From: JBDTVS01 sp040007095 | GTDB taxonomy: Bacteria; Acidobacteriota; Vicinamibacteria; Vicinamibacterales; CAVVIG01 | Direction: 5' to 3' | DNA: 64,000 nt | NCBI GenBank assembly: GCA_040007095.1 | Contig: JBDTVS010000209.1 | Span: 1 to 64,000 of the forward strand | Shown: positions 7,838 to 15,813 of the stretch, in pieces | Numbering within the stretch: the first letter of the stretch is position 1 | Layout of the letters: the number at the start of each line of letters is the position of its first letter | Position numbers and translations under genes: made by a program | The notes under the pieces: generated by a model | Told to the model about the DNA's origin: nothing | The model's database searches: none | What the model saw: only the letters and a program-made list of their open reading frames with translations

Positions 7838-8685
7838 TGCCGCTCAGTTGGAACCGCCACGGCAAGTCCGGTATTCGGCTGGTGAAAGTGCGCCGGCCGG
7901 AAGGGGGCAAGGGCGGCGAGCCGCACGGTCTCGTGGATCTGACGATCGACGTGCAGCTCGAGGGTGCCTTCGCCCCTGTGTACATCGAGGGAGAGAACGC
8001 CGGCTGCCTCGCCACCGACACGATGAAGAACACGGTCTACGCCTTCGCGCGCCACGATCCGATCGACCACGTGGAGTCGTTTGGGCTGCGCCTGGCCGAG
8101 CATTTCGCCGGCCGGCCGCTCGTCGAGCGCGCCCGTATCGCGGCGACCGAGCAGCGATGGGAACGCGTGTCGGCCGGCAGCGGTCCTCATCCCCATGCGT
8201 TCGTTCAGCCCGGCGGCGAGCAATGGACCGCGCTCGTGGTGCGCGATCGGACCGGGGGCTCGACCGTGACCTCGGGCTTGACCAACCTCGTGCTCTTGAA
8301 GACGTCGCACTCGTCGTTCTCCGGCTTTCCTCGCGACGAGTTCACCACGCTTCCCTACACCGACGACCGCGTCCTGGCGACGTCGGTCACCGCGTCGTGG
8401 ACGTATCGACCGGATACGACCGACTTCTCCGCGCGCGACCGGATCCGTGCGGCGCTCCTCGAGACGTTCGCCGCGCACGACAGCCGGTCGGTTCAACATA
8501 CGCTGTATGCCATGGGTGAGGCCGCCCTGTCGGCTTCTGCCGACGCCGCCGAGATCACCTTGGCCATGCCCAACCGGCATCACCTGCTGGTCGATCTGGC
8601 GCCCTTCGGGCTCGACAACCCGAATGTCGTGTTCGTCGCGACCGATCGGCCGTTCGGGCTGATCGAGGCGACCGTTCGGAGATAA
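7834..8685 (+). CDS. Urate oxidase (uricase)
   Basis: Cofactor-free oxidation of urate to 5-hydroxyisourate. The 283-aa sequence shows the uricase tunnelling-fold landmarks: MKNTVYAFA (catalytic Thr region), SGLTNLVLLKTSHSSFSGF (substrate-binding), QHTLYAMGEAAL, and MPNRHHLLVDLAPFG, matching the conserved pattern near the C-terminus. Length is near the usual 290-300 residues. Start is ATG 7834 or ATG 7837, both overlapping the uraH stop (ATGA). With XDH upstream and uraH/uraD/alc beside it, the locus encodes xanthine-to-ureidoglycolate conversion except for allantoin hydrolysis. Confidence 0.95.
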   Translation: MMPLSWNRHGKSGIRLVKVRRPEGGKGGEPHGLVDLTIDVQLEGAFAPVYIEGENAGCLATDTMKNTVYAFARHDPIDHVESFGLRLAEHFAGRPLVERARIAATEQRWERVSAGSGPHPHAFVQPGGEQWTALVVRDRTGGSTVTSGLTNLVLLKTSHSSFSGFPRDEFTTLPYTDDRVLATSVTASWTYRPDTTDFSARDRIRAALLETFAAHDSRSVQHTLYAMGEAALSASADAAEITLAMPNRHHLLVDLAPFGLDNPNVVFVATDRPFGLIEATVRR

Positions 8686-8692
8686 TCACTCC

Positions 8693-9850
8693 ATGGCTGT
8701 CGATCGATCGACCGTGTTCACCGGCGTCCGATTCGAGAACCCGTTCCTGCTGTCGTCGGCGCCGCCGACCGAATCGGAATCGAACATCCTGCGCGCATTC
8801 GACGCCGGGTGGGGCGGAGTCGTCACCAAGACGATTGGCCTGCATCCGGTCGTCAACGTCGCAGGCCCCAAGACGAAATTCACGCGGGCCGACGCCGATT
8901 CGCCGCGGATCTCGATGAAGAAGCGTCCCGGCACGGCGCTGCACTCGTCGTGGAACTGGGAGCTGATCTCGGACAAGACGCTCGACTGGTGGGTCCCGCG
9001 TCTCGGGCGGATCAAGCAGGCGTTCCCGAATCGCGTGCTCGTCGCATCGATCATGGCGGGCTCAGGCAACGACACGGAGCTGCGCCACTGGCAAACGCTC
9101 GCCGTCGCGTGCCAGGAGCAGGGGTGCGACGCGCTGGAACTGAACCTGTCCTGTCCGCACATGGACCGGCTCGACATGGGTTCGAATCTGGGCAAGGACC
9201 AGGCACAGGTCTCGATCGTGACGAAGGTCGTGAAAGAGGTGGCGACGGTCCCGGTGTGGGCCAAGCTTACGCCGTCCACCACCGACATTGTCGTCGAGGC
9301 GCGCGGGGCATTTCTCGGGGGCGCCGACGCCATCTCCTCGTCGAATACCTTCACGTCGCTGCCGATCTTCGACGCGGACACCCTGGAGTTCGAAATCAAC
9401 GTCGACGGGCTCGTGTCGACCGGCGGTCTGGGCGGTCCAGCGATTCTGCCCCTCTCCCTCGCCAAGATGTCGCAGCTCACGCAAGCCTTTCCAGACAAGA
9501 GTTTCTCCGGCATCGGTGGCATATCGACGTTCGACCAGGCGCTCAACTATTTCCTGCTCGGATGCGGCACGGTCCAGATCTGCACGGCGGCGATGCTCGA
9601 CCATGCGATCGGGCCGAATGTGCTTCGGGCGCTGAACGACGGACTCACACGTTTTCTCGAGAAGCACGCTGCCGACGGGTGGACGCACGTGAACGACTTC
9701 GTCGGGGTGCGCCGGGATCGCGTCGTGGCCCAGTCGCAGATTCGCCGCCCGGACGAAAGGGAATACCATGGCGGCCACGAGAGCGCGGAAGGCTATGCCA
9801 TCGGCGACAGCGCCGCGGCCGAGGCGCAGATCGTCGAGGTCAAGCCCTGA
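8693..9850 (+). CDS. preA: PreA-like dihydropyrimidine dehydrogenase (DHOD-fold) subunit
   Basis: FMN-dependent TIM-barrel protein (385 aa) of the dihydroorotate/dihydropyrimidine dehydrogenase family; PreA reduces uracil or thymine with electrons from a PreT partner. Visible motifs are NPFLLSSAPPTESESNILRAF at the N-terminus (only part conserved), the active-site block LELNLSCPH (about residues 146-154) and the phosphate-binding SGIGGIS (about 269-275). Unlike E. coli PreA (411 aa), no C-terminal ferredoxin CxxCxxC motifs are present, and no preT is seen nearby. It follows uricase by only 7 bp. With the hydantoinase gene it suggests a reductive pyrimidine branch in the same operon; electron donor and substrate are unproven. 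Confidence 0.9.
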   Translation: MAVDRSTVFTGVRFENPFLLSSAPPTESESNILRAFDAGWGGVVTKTIGLHPVVNVAGPKTKFTRADADSPRISMKKRPGTALHSSWNWELISDKTLDWWVPRLGRIKQAFPNRVLVASIMAGSGNDTELRHWQTLAVACQEQGCDALELNLSCPHMDRLDMGSNLGKDQAQVSIVTKVVKEVATVPVWAKLTPSTTDIVVEARGAFLGGADAISSSNTFTSLPIFDADTLEFEINVDGLVSTGGLGGPAILPLSLAKMSQLTQAFPDKSFSGIGGISTFDQALNYFLLGCGTVQICTAAMLDHAIGPNVLRALNDGLTRFLEKHAADGWTHVNDFVGVRRDRVVAQSQIRRPDEREYHGGHESAEGYAIGDSAAAEAQIVEVKP

Positions 9851-10776
9851 CGTTCTCGATCAATGAGACGCCAATTCGCGTCGACCGCGTCTGCAAGCGG
9901 TTCGACAAGACCGTGGCGCTCGACGATGTGTCGCTCGAGATCCGCGAAGGCGAGGTGTTCGGGCTGCTCGGTCCGAATGGTGCCGGCAAGACGACCCTGA
10001 TTCGCACGATCCTCGACATCATCAAGCCCGACAGCGGTCGCGTCGAAATCTTCGGCCGGTCGTTCCGTCCGCGGGATCGCGATCGGATCGGCTATCTGCC
10101 CGAGGAGCGCGGGCTGTATCCGCGTGAAGAAGTCGGGGCCGTGCTCGAGTACCTCGGCTGCCTGAAGGGCATGTCTGCCGCGGCCGCCCGCGCGGAAACG
10201 GCGAACTGGCTGGCGCGCTTCGACCTGGCAGATGCGGCCGGGAAGCGCGTCGAACAGCTGTCCAAAGGCAATCAACAGAAGCTCCAGATTGCCGCGACGC
10301 TGCTCGCGCGCCCCTCGGTGGCGATTCTCGACGAACCGCTATCCGGACTCGACCCGATGAGCGCGCGGACGGTGAACGCCGTGATTCGAGACTACGCAGC
10401 GGCTGGCCACACGGTGGTACTGTCCACGCATCAGATGGGGCTCGTAGAAGCGCTCTGCACGCGGGTCCTGTTGATCGCGCACGGCCGGGCCGTGCTCTAC
10501 GGCAATCTCCGCGACATCAAACGCCAACATTCCAGCCACGCCGTGCGCGTGCTGTCGTCGGCGCACTACGACGCCTGTCCCCTGGTCTTGCGTGTCGACG
10601 GCCCTTCGTTCAACGGTCGGCCGACCAATGTCCATCTGCGAGAGGACGCGACGAGCGATCAGTTTCTGGCCTGGCTGGTCGCGCACGAGGCCAGCGTCGA
10701 GCGTTTCGAGCAGTTGTCCACGCCGCTCGAGGACATATTCGTCGGCGTCGTGCAGCGCGCGGCGGGAACTGTATGA
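9847..10776 (+). CDS. ABC transporter ATP-binding protein (NatA/CcmA-like), apparent CTG start
   Basis: ATPase of an ABC exporter (309 aa). Walker A is GPNGAGKTT, the signature motif is LSKGNQQK, Walker B is AILDEPLSGLDP and the switch His is in STHQM; the C-terminal extension is typical of NatA-like subunits. No ATG, GTG or TTG exists in frame between the preceding gene's stop and the first conserved strand. CTG at 9847 overlaps the preA stop (cTGA) and has GAGGT six bases upstream (9836-9840), so a CTG start coupled to preA termination is the best reading; an assembly error is the alternative. The permease gene overlaps by ATGA. Confidence 0.88.
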   Translation: MTFSINETPIRVDRVCKRFDKTVALDDVSLEIREGEVFGLLGPNGAGKTTLIRTILDIIKPDSGRVEIFGRSFRPRDRDRIGYLPEERGLYPREEVGAVLEYLGCLKGMSAAAARAETANWLARFDLADAAGKRVEQLSKGNQQKLQIAATLLARPSVAILDEPLSGLDPMSARTVNAVIRDYAAAGHTVVLSTHQMGLVEALCTRVLLIAHGRAVLYGNLRDIKRQHSSHAVRVLSSAHYDACPLVLRVDGPSFNGRPTNVHLREDATSDQFLAWLVAHEASVERFEQLSTPLEDIFVGVVQRAAGTV

Positions 10777-12050
10777 ACAAGGTGCTGATCATCGCGCGCT
10801 GGGAATTCGTCACCACCGTCACCAGACGGGCCTACATCTTCGCCGTCGTCGCCATGCCGCTGTTTTACGGCGGCATGCTGGCGCTCGCCGGTCTGGCCGG
10901 CCGTTCGGCCTCGACCAACGCCGGACGCGTGCCGACCGCGATCGTGGACCAGGCGCACGTCCTGGACCTGGCGATCGCCCGGGCGGAAGCGTCGCGCCGC
11001 GATCGCGACGCCACGTCCGACCCTCTGGCTGGCTTCGGCACCCCGGCTGCTCCAACGCCGCTCGTCGAGTATGGCGATCTCGAGGCCGCACTGGCTGCGC
11101 TGCGTGCCCGGACCGTCGCGACCGTCTATCTGTTGGACGCCGACTACGTCGCCACCGGCGGCATCTCGGTCTACACCCGCGATGCCGGCATGTTCTCGCA
11201 GCAGGCCGATCGGCAGCGCCAGGCTCAGGTCGCGGATGCCATCCGCGCCGGCCTGTTGCATCCGGTGCTCGGCGGCGACGCGCTCGCCCGCGCCTACGCA
11301 CCGGCCGCGCGCATCAAGCGCCTGCGGCTCAACGCGTCAGGCACGCCGGAGCCGGTGGCCGATCCCGTCGGGCTGGGTCCGCTTGCCGGATCCCTCGGCG
11401 TCATGCTGATTCTGACGATGGCGATTTTTTTCTCCGCGGGATTTCTCGTCCAGGCGACGATCGAGGATCGCCAGAGCCGGATGATCGAGATCTTGTTCTC
11501 CTCGGTCGATCCGGCGGAGCTCGTGCTCGGCAAGATCCTCGGTCTGGGGGGCGCGGGTCTGCTGCAGGTGGCCATCTATGTCGGGCTGATCATCGTTCCC
11601 GGCGCGACGCTGCTGGCCATCTTTCAGGTGTCGATGGCCAAATTGGCGCTGTCGCTGATCTACTTCGCGATCGCCTACGTGCTGTTTGCGTGCCTGATGA
11701 TGTGGACCGGGATGATCGGACGCACCTCGCAGGAGAGCGGGCAGATGTCCGCGCTCTGGATGCTGGTGGCGGCGAGCCCGATGTTCTTCATCGCGAGCAT
11801 CGGCGCCGCACCTAACGGCTGGCTGTCGCGCACGCTGTCGTTCGTGCCTCTGACCAGCCCGGTCACGATGCTGATTCGCATCGCCAGCTCCGAGGTGCCC
11901 GCTGCCGATATTGCCCTCTCGGTCGTCATTGGGACGGCATCGATCTACGGCGCGCTCCGCGGCGCGGCCCGTATCTTTCGCGCCGCCGCCCTGATGTACG
12001 GCAAACGGGCGACGCTGCCCGAAATCGTCCGCTGGCTTCGAGTCGCCTAG
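10773..12050 (+). CDS. ABC transporter permease (NatB-like, ABC-2 type)
   Basis: Membrane partner (425 aa) of the preceding ATPase. One N-terminal membrane helix (residues about 20-45) is followed by a long extracytoplasmic domain (about 50-205) and a block of five or six helices in the C-terminal half, the ABC2_membrane_3 layout of sodium/drug or peptide exporters. The start overlaps the ATPase stop (ATGA), so the two form one unit. Substrate cannot be told from sequence; location behind purine/pyrimidine genes may be incidental. Its TAG stop (12048-12050) is part of the CTAG flank of repeat R2. Confidence 0.88.
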   Translation: MNKVLIIARWEFVTTVTRRAYIFAVVAMPLFYGGMLALAGLAGRSASTNAGRVPTAIVDQAHVLDLAIARAEASRRDRDATSDPLAGFGTPAAPTPLVEYGDLEAALAALRARTVATVYLLDADYVATGGISVYTRDAGMFSQQADRQRQAQVADAIRAGLLHPVLGGDALARAYAPAARIKRLRLNASGTPEPVADPVGLGPLAGSLGVMLILTMAIFFSAGFLVQATIEDRQSRMIEILFSSVDPAELVLGKILGLGGAGLLQVAIYVGLIIVPGATLLAIFQVSMAKLALSLIYFAIAYVLFACLMMWTGMIGRTSQESGQMSALWMLVAASPMFFIASIGAAPNGWLSRTLSFVPLTSPVTMLIRIASSEVPAADIALSVVIGTASIYGALRGAARIFRAAALMYGKRATLPEIVRWLRVA

Positions 12051-12212
12051 TGTCCTGCGTCCGACGCTTTAGGACGTCTTCCGGGCGGGGCATCCCGCCT
12101 GGCGGCGTTGCTCCTCCCTCAGATACTCCCGGTATCCTCGGTCGTCGCGCCTTGCCATGCGGGCGCCGCGCGCCGGAAGCCGTGTACTAGATCGTCGAAC
12201 GCAGGACACTAG
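12047..12212. repeat. Palindromic element R2 (subfamily D arms)
   Basis: 166-bp element including flanks. CTAG is directly repeated at 12047-12050 and 12209-12212. Arms read TGTCCTGCGTCCGACG with one mismatch between left and right. The centre carries the family core, with CCCGGTATCCTCGG and GTCGTCGCGCCTTGCC. The left CTAG contains the permease stop codon. Confidence 0.88.
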
Positions 12213-12346
12213 CTGTCGGCCCGTCCGTCCTCCCATATCGACGGACCTCGCGGAATTCGCGACCGCGTGGCCGCTGCCCGGAATCACAGGTTCTGACGTT
12301 TGCCACCGAGAACCCGCTGGCGAGGTCCGCCTAGTCGAGGTTTGTC

Positions 12347-13993
12347 GTGGCGGACTTCGACAGCTCGCCGGAGGGCATAGACCACGAAATCGCGGGGAGT
12401 GTTCTAGAATCGCCGTGCCCCATGAGTGCTCGCGTGGCGTCGGCCACTGCCATGTGCGCGACGCTGGCTGCGCTCGTGCTTGGCGTCGTCTTCGGCACGT
12501 ACGTCGCCGGCGGATCCGATTCCTCCTGCTATCTGAACGCGGCGCGTCTGCTCGCTCGAGGCACGGTCGGCCTCGAGCAGGCGCTCGTGCGCGACGCGCC
12601 CTGGCCGCGGCCGGAACAGACATTCACGCCCGCCGGCTTCACGCCCTCACCAATCGATCGCGCACTCCTGGTCCCGATCTGCTCGCCTGGATTGCCGCTG
12701 CTGATGGCGGGATGGCGCGGATTGCACGTCAACGAATTTCTGATCGTGCCGCTCTTGGGGGCACTCGCGGTCTGGCTTACTTACCTGCTGGGCCGCGGTA
12801 TCGATGGGCCGACGACCGGCGCCGCCGCCGCCGTGCTCCTCGTCTGCAGCCCGACGTTCCTGTATCAGGTCGTTCAGCCGATGAGCGACGTTCCCGCCAT
12901 GGCCTGGTGGCTGCTGGTCCTGGCCTGCAGCATCGAGCGCGAGGATGGCTCGCGGCGTCCGTGGCTGGCGGGTGGGGCGGGCTCGATGGCGCTGCTGACC
13001 CGACCCAACCTGGTGCCGCTGGCCGCGGTGGTCACGGTCTACCTCGCCGTCGTCCGCGGCCGCGGTCAGAGGTTCGCCGACGCGGCGAAGTTCGTTGCCG
13101 GTCTTCTCCCTGGCGTTGTGGTCCTGGCCTGGATGCAGCGCGCGATGTACGGATCGCCGCTCGCGACCGGCTACGGAAGCGTAGAGGCGATGATGTCGGC
13201 GATGCACGTTCTCCCGAATCTGCGCCGGTATGCCGAGTGGTTGATCGGCTCGCACACACCGTTTCTGCTGCTGGCGCTGGCCGCTCCAGCCTTCGTGCGG
13301 CGTCCTCGGCAGGCATGGCTCTGTCTGGCTGTCGCCGCTGCGACGCTGGCCTGCTACCTGCCGTATCGCGTGTTCGACGACTGGTGGTACACGCGCTTCC
13401 TGTTGCCGGCGATCGCGCTGCTCATTGTGCTCGCCTCCGCCACGCTGCTGGCGCTCGTCGCTCGCCTCGCGCCGCGGCGGCACGGTCTGCTCACCGCAGC
13501 ATGCGTGATGATGCTGATGGCGTTCTGGATACAGATCGCCCGCGCCCGGCATGCGTTCGACCTGGCGGAGCTGGAGCAGCACTACTATCGGGCGGGAACC
13601 GCGGTCGCTGAGCACATCGCGGAGACGGCGGCGATCTTCACGCTGAAGGACAGCGGCAGCGTGCAGTACCATGCCGGCCGACCCACACTTTCATGGGATA
13701 CGATCGAGCCTGATTCGCTGAATCAGGCACTGGCGTTCGTCAGGGCGCGCGGCTACGCGCCGTATCTGCTGCTGGAGCTGGACGAAGAGCCGGTGTTTCG
13801 TGATCGCTTCCGCGGTGCCAGCGTGCTGGGCAATCTGGATTGGCCGCCACGCGTGCAAGTGGGACGAACGATTCGCATCTACGATCCTGTGGACCGCCCA
13901 CAGTTTCTCGCCGATGGCAAGGTCAGGACCGAGCATTTTCGTGATCCGCCGCTGCCGTCGCGCGACTGGCGCCGCTGGGCCGGTCTCCGCTAA
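12347..13993 (+). CDS. Polytopic membrane protein, GT-C glycosyltransferase-like
   Basis: Integral membrane protein of about 548 aa (523 if ATG 12422 is used instead of GTG 12347; the shorter form starts just before the first helix). About ten hydrophobic helices are interleaved with an early loop containing acidic residues (GGSDSSCY, about residue 56) and a central WWYTRFLLPA segment, the pattern of ArnT/PMT-like lipid-linked sugar transferases. The C-terminal 130 residues are soluble and probably periplasmic. No specific substrate can be assigned. TAA 13991-13993 coincides with the CTAA flank of repeat R3. Confidence 0.7.
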   Translation: MADFDSSPEGIDHEIAGSVLESPCPMSARVASATAMCATLAALVLGVVFGTYVAGGSDSSCYLNAARLLARGTVGLEQALVRDAPWPRPEQTFTPAGFTPSPIDRALLVPICSPGLPLLMAGWRGLHVNEFLIVPLLGALAVWLTYLLGRGIDGPTTGAAAAVLLVCSPTFLYQVVQPMSDVPAMAWWLLVLACSIEREDGSRRPWLAGGAGSMALLTRPNLVPLAAVVTVYLAVVRGRGQRFADAAKFVAGLLPGVVVLAWMQRAMYGSPLATGYGSVEAMMSAMHVLPNLRRYAEWLIGSHTPFLLLALAAPAFVRRPRQAWLCLAVAAATLACYLPYRVFDDWWYTRFLLPAIALLIVLASATLLALVARLAPRRHGLLTAACVMMLMAFWIQIARARHAFDLAELEQHYYRAGTAVAEHIAETAAIFTLKDSGSVQYHAGRPTLSWDTIEPDSLNQALAFVRARGYAPYLLLELDEEPVFRDRFRGASVLGNLDWPPRVQVGRTIRIYDPVDRPQFLADGKVRTEHFRDPPLPSRDWRRWAGLR

Positions 13994-14153
13994 GGGCCCG
14001 CGGCAGAATAAGGTGTGCATTGTGGGCGACGAGGCGCCCGCCCGGCAAGGCGTGAGGAGCGCGCATACCGGGCGTATGCAAGTGACGAGCAACGCAGCCC
14101 GGCGGGATGCATCGGTGGCCACAATCTGCACCTTATTCTGCCGCAGGTCCTAA
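13990..14153. repeat. Palindromic element R3 (subfamily A arms)
   Basis: 164-bp element with CTAA directly repeated at 13990-13993 and 14150-14153. Left arm begins GGGCCCGCGGCAGAATAAGG; the right arm is the reverse complement with few changes. The shared core is in reverse orientation relative to R1 and R2. About seven differences separate it from the copy at 21587-21751. The left CTAA contains the stop codon of the membrane protein gene. Confidence 0.9.
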
Positions 14154-14175
14154 CGGCCAGGCTTTGTATGTGTAC

Positions 14176-14227
14176 GTAGTGTCCGCCTTATGCGGACCGT
14201 CGCGGTCCGGCTGAAACCGGACACTAC
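14176..14227. repeat. 52-bp two-hairpin palindrome
   Basis: An outer perfect 10-bp inverted repeat (GTAGTGTCCG / CGGACACTAC) encloses two smaller hairpins, GTCCGC-CTTAT-GCGGAC and GTCCGG-CTGAAA-CCGGAC. As RNA this would fold into a three-way junction; as DNA it could extrude a cruciform. It sits at the 3' end of the DUF6986 gene (minus strand) and may work as a bidirectional terminator or be an independent REP-like repeat. Confidence 0.75.
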
Positions 14228-14273
14228 ATCAAGTCAAAACGCTCCAGCCATCAGCCATGATCTGGCGACGGCA

Positions 14274-15626
14274 TCAGACGATCTCGCGTCGCCCCTTGAG
14301 GATCTTCATGAACGATCGGCTTCGGAGCTCGTCGAGGGTGAGCCCGCTCATCGCGACTGCCTCGGCTTCGCTGATGGCGCCGCAGTTCATCGCGCGCAGA
14401 AAAAAATTCAACAACCCCTGTCCGGTGGCGGCATCGTCGAACACGTCGCCGACGAGCGTGGCCTGCGCCGCTTTCTGGACGAAGTTGCGCAGGCGATTCG
14501 ACGCCGGGGCCAGCCCTTCGAGGAAGAAGCCATAAACAGCGGCGTAGCGTGACGGTAGTTGGGCCGGATGCAGGTCCCAACCCTGATAGAAGCCGGTCAC
14601 CAGCGAATGGCGAACATGCGCGGCATGGGCGCGCCACGCACGGTGGACGGCGCGCGTGTTCTCGTCGATCTCGGCGGCGGTCAGCTGATGGCCGGCCGCC
14701 GCGCGGTGCGGTCCCACCGGCATGATGTTGGTCGCCCCGTCGGACAGCCAGATGCCCGTGCCGGCAAGCGCGACCTGCATCACCTGCTTCGCGAAGTCGC
14801 ACGACGGATGCATCATGTCCTGGTGCGCCGCGGTGATGTTGAGCGCGGCCGTGTAGTCGTAGGTGCCGAAATGCGCGGCAACGATCCGCCCTCGACCTTC
14901 GGCGACGAGCCGCGGCAAGGCCATCGCGCCATTGGGGTCGACGATGGATTGTGTCGTTTCGACCATCAGCTCGAAACGCAGCGTGCCCTCCGGGATGCGG
15001 CGCGCGGATTCGAACGCGTCGCACGCCGAGGCCAGGGCGGCGACCTGTTCCGGAGCGGTAATCTTCGGGAGCGTGACCACGAAGTTGGCCGGCAGCGTGC
15101 CGTCGCTGGCATCGAGGAGCGCGGTCAGAAACAGATCGAACGTGCGCAGGCTGCGGCGTTTGAGCTCCTCGCCCAGCGGCTTGATGCGGATGCCGATGCC
15201 CGCGGATAGCGTTCCGTTCCTCGCGGCCGCCGCAACCTCTCGTGCCGTCGACACGGCGAAGCGATCCTCCTCTTCGTCGGGGCGATTGCCGAAACCGTCT
15301 TCGAAGTCGATCCGGAAGTCTTCGACCGGCTCCCGCTCCAGTTTGTCCACGAGACGCGGGTAGATGCGCTCTGCCAGCGCGGGGTCGATCCCAAGCGCGG
15401 CGGCGAGAAGATCCGCACCGGCGGCGTACTTCTCGAGCGTGGCACGCGCGATCGCGCCCAGTTTCACGATCGCGCCAGCCGTGAATAGATGTGCTCCGCC
15501 ATACACGACGTGCACCGGCTGGCGGTGAGGCGGCTCGCCTGGGAAAGAGGCCGTCACGCGCGCGTTCGCCCGCTCGAGCTGATCGAACAAGCGAGCCGAT
15601 GTCGCTTCGGGGATGGTGGTCAGCAT
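14274..15626 (-). CDS. DUF6986 family protein, HpcH/HpaI aldolase or malate synthase-like
   Basis: Soluble 450-aa protein of the phosphoenolpyruvate/pyruvate aldolase superfamily. Visible features are RIDFEDGFGNRPDEEEDR (about residues 105-122), a metal-site-like acidic segment, ELMVETTQSI (about 221-230) and AAHFGTYDYTAALNI (about 252-266), with no membrane or signal sequence. Members of this family are often found beside allantoicase in other high-GC bacteria, where glyoxylate is the end product, so a role in using C2/C3 products of purine breakdown is plausible. The reaction is not established. It reads towards the GT-C-like gene and starts just beyond repeat R4. Confidence 0.75.
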   Translation of the reverse strand: MLTTIPEATSARLFDQLERANARVTASFPGEPPHRQPVHVVYGGAHLFTAGAIVKLGAIARATLEKYAAGADLLAAALGIDPALAERIYPRLVDKLEREPVEDFRIDFEDGFGNRPDEEEDRFAVSTAREVAAAARNGTLSAGIGIRIKPLGEELKRRSLRTFDLFLTALLDASDGTLPANFVVTLPKITAPEQVAALASACDAFESARRIPEGTLRFELMVETTQSIVDPNGAMALPRLVAEGRGRIVAAHFGTYDYTAALNITAAHQDMMHPSCDFAKQVMQVALAGTGIWLSDGATNIMPVGPHRAAAGHQLTAAEIDENTRAVHRAWRAHAAHVRHSLVTGFYQGWDLHPAQLPSRYAAVYGFFLEGLAPASNRLRNFVQKAAQATLVGDVFDDAATGQGLLNFFLRAMNCGAISEAEAVAMSGLTLDELRSRSFMKILKGRREIV

Positions 15627-15647
15627 GGCGCCGAGTCGCTGTCCCTG

Positions 15648-15813
15648 CTAGTCCGCTGGAAGCGTGATGGGTTGCATAAGTCCCCGGGCGCGGCGCCCGG
15701 ATCGCAAGGCGCGACGAGCGAGAATATTGGACATATTTGAGGGAGTCGCAACAAAGCGAGGCGGGCTGCCCCGCCCGGGAGTTATGTGACGCATCACGTT
15801 TCCAGGGGACTAG
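15648..15813. repeat. Palindromic element R4 (subfamily C arms)
   Basis: 166-bp element with CTAG directly repeated at 15648-15651 and 15810-15813. Arms match R1 (TCCGCTGGAAGCGTGATG on the left; the reverse complement of TCCCCTGGAAACGTGATGC on the right). The core is in reverse orientation. The right CTAG contains, on the minus strand, the TAG stop of the gene at 15810-16088. Confidence 0.9.

Noticed and set aside
8809..10776. Apparent 655-residue fusion of a novel domain to the ABC ATPase
   Set aside because: The first 345 codons are the out-of-frame shadow of preA; similarity to ABC ATPases begins only after the preA stop.
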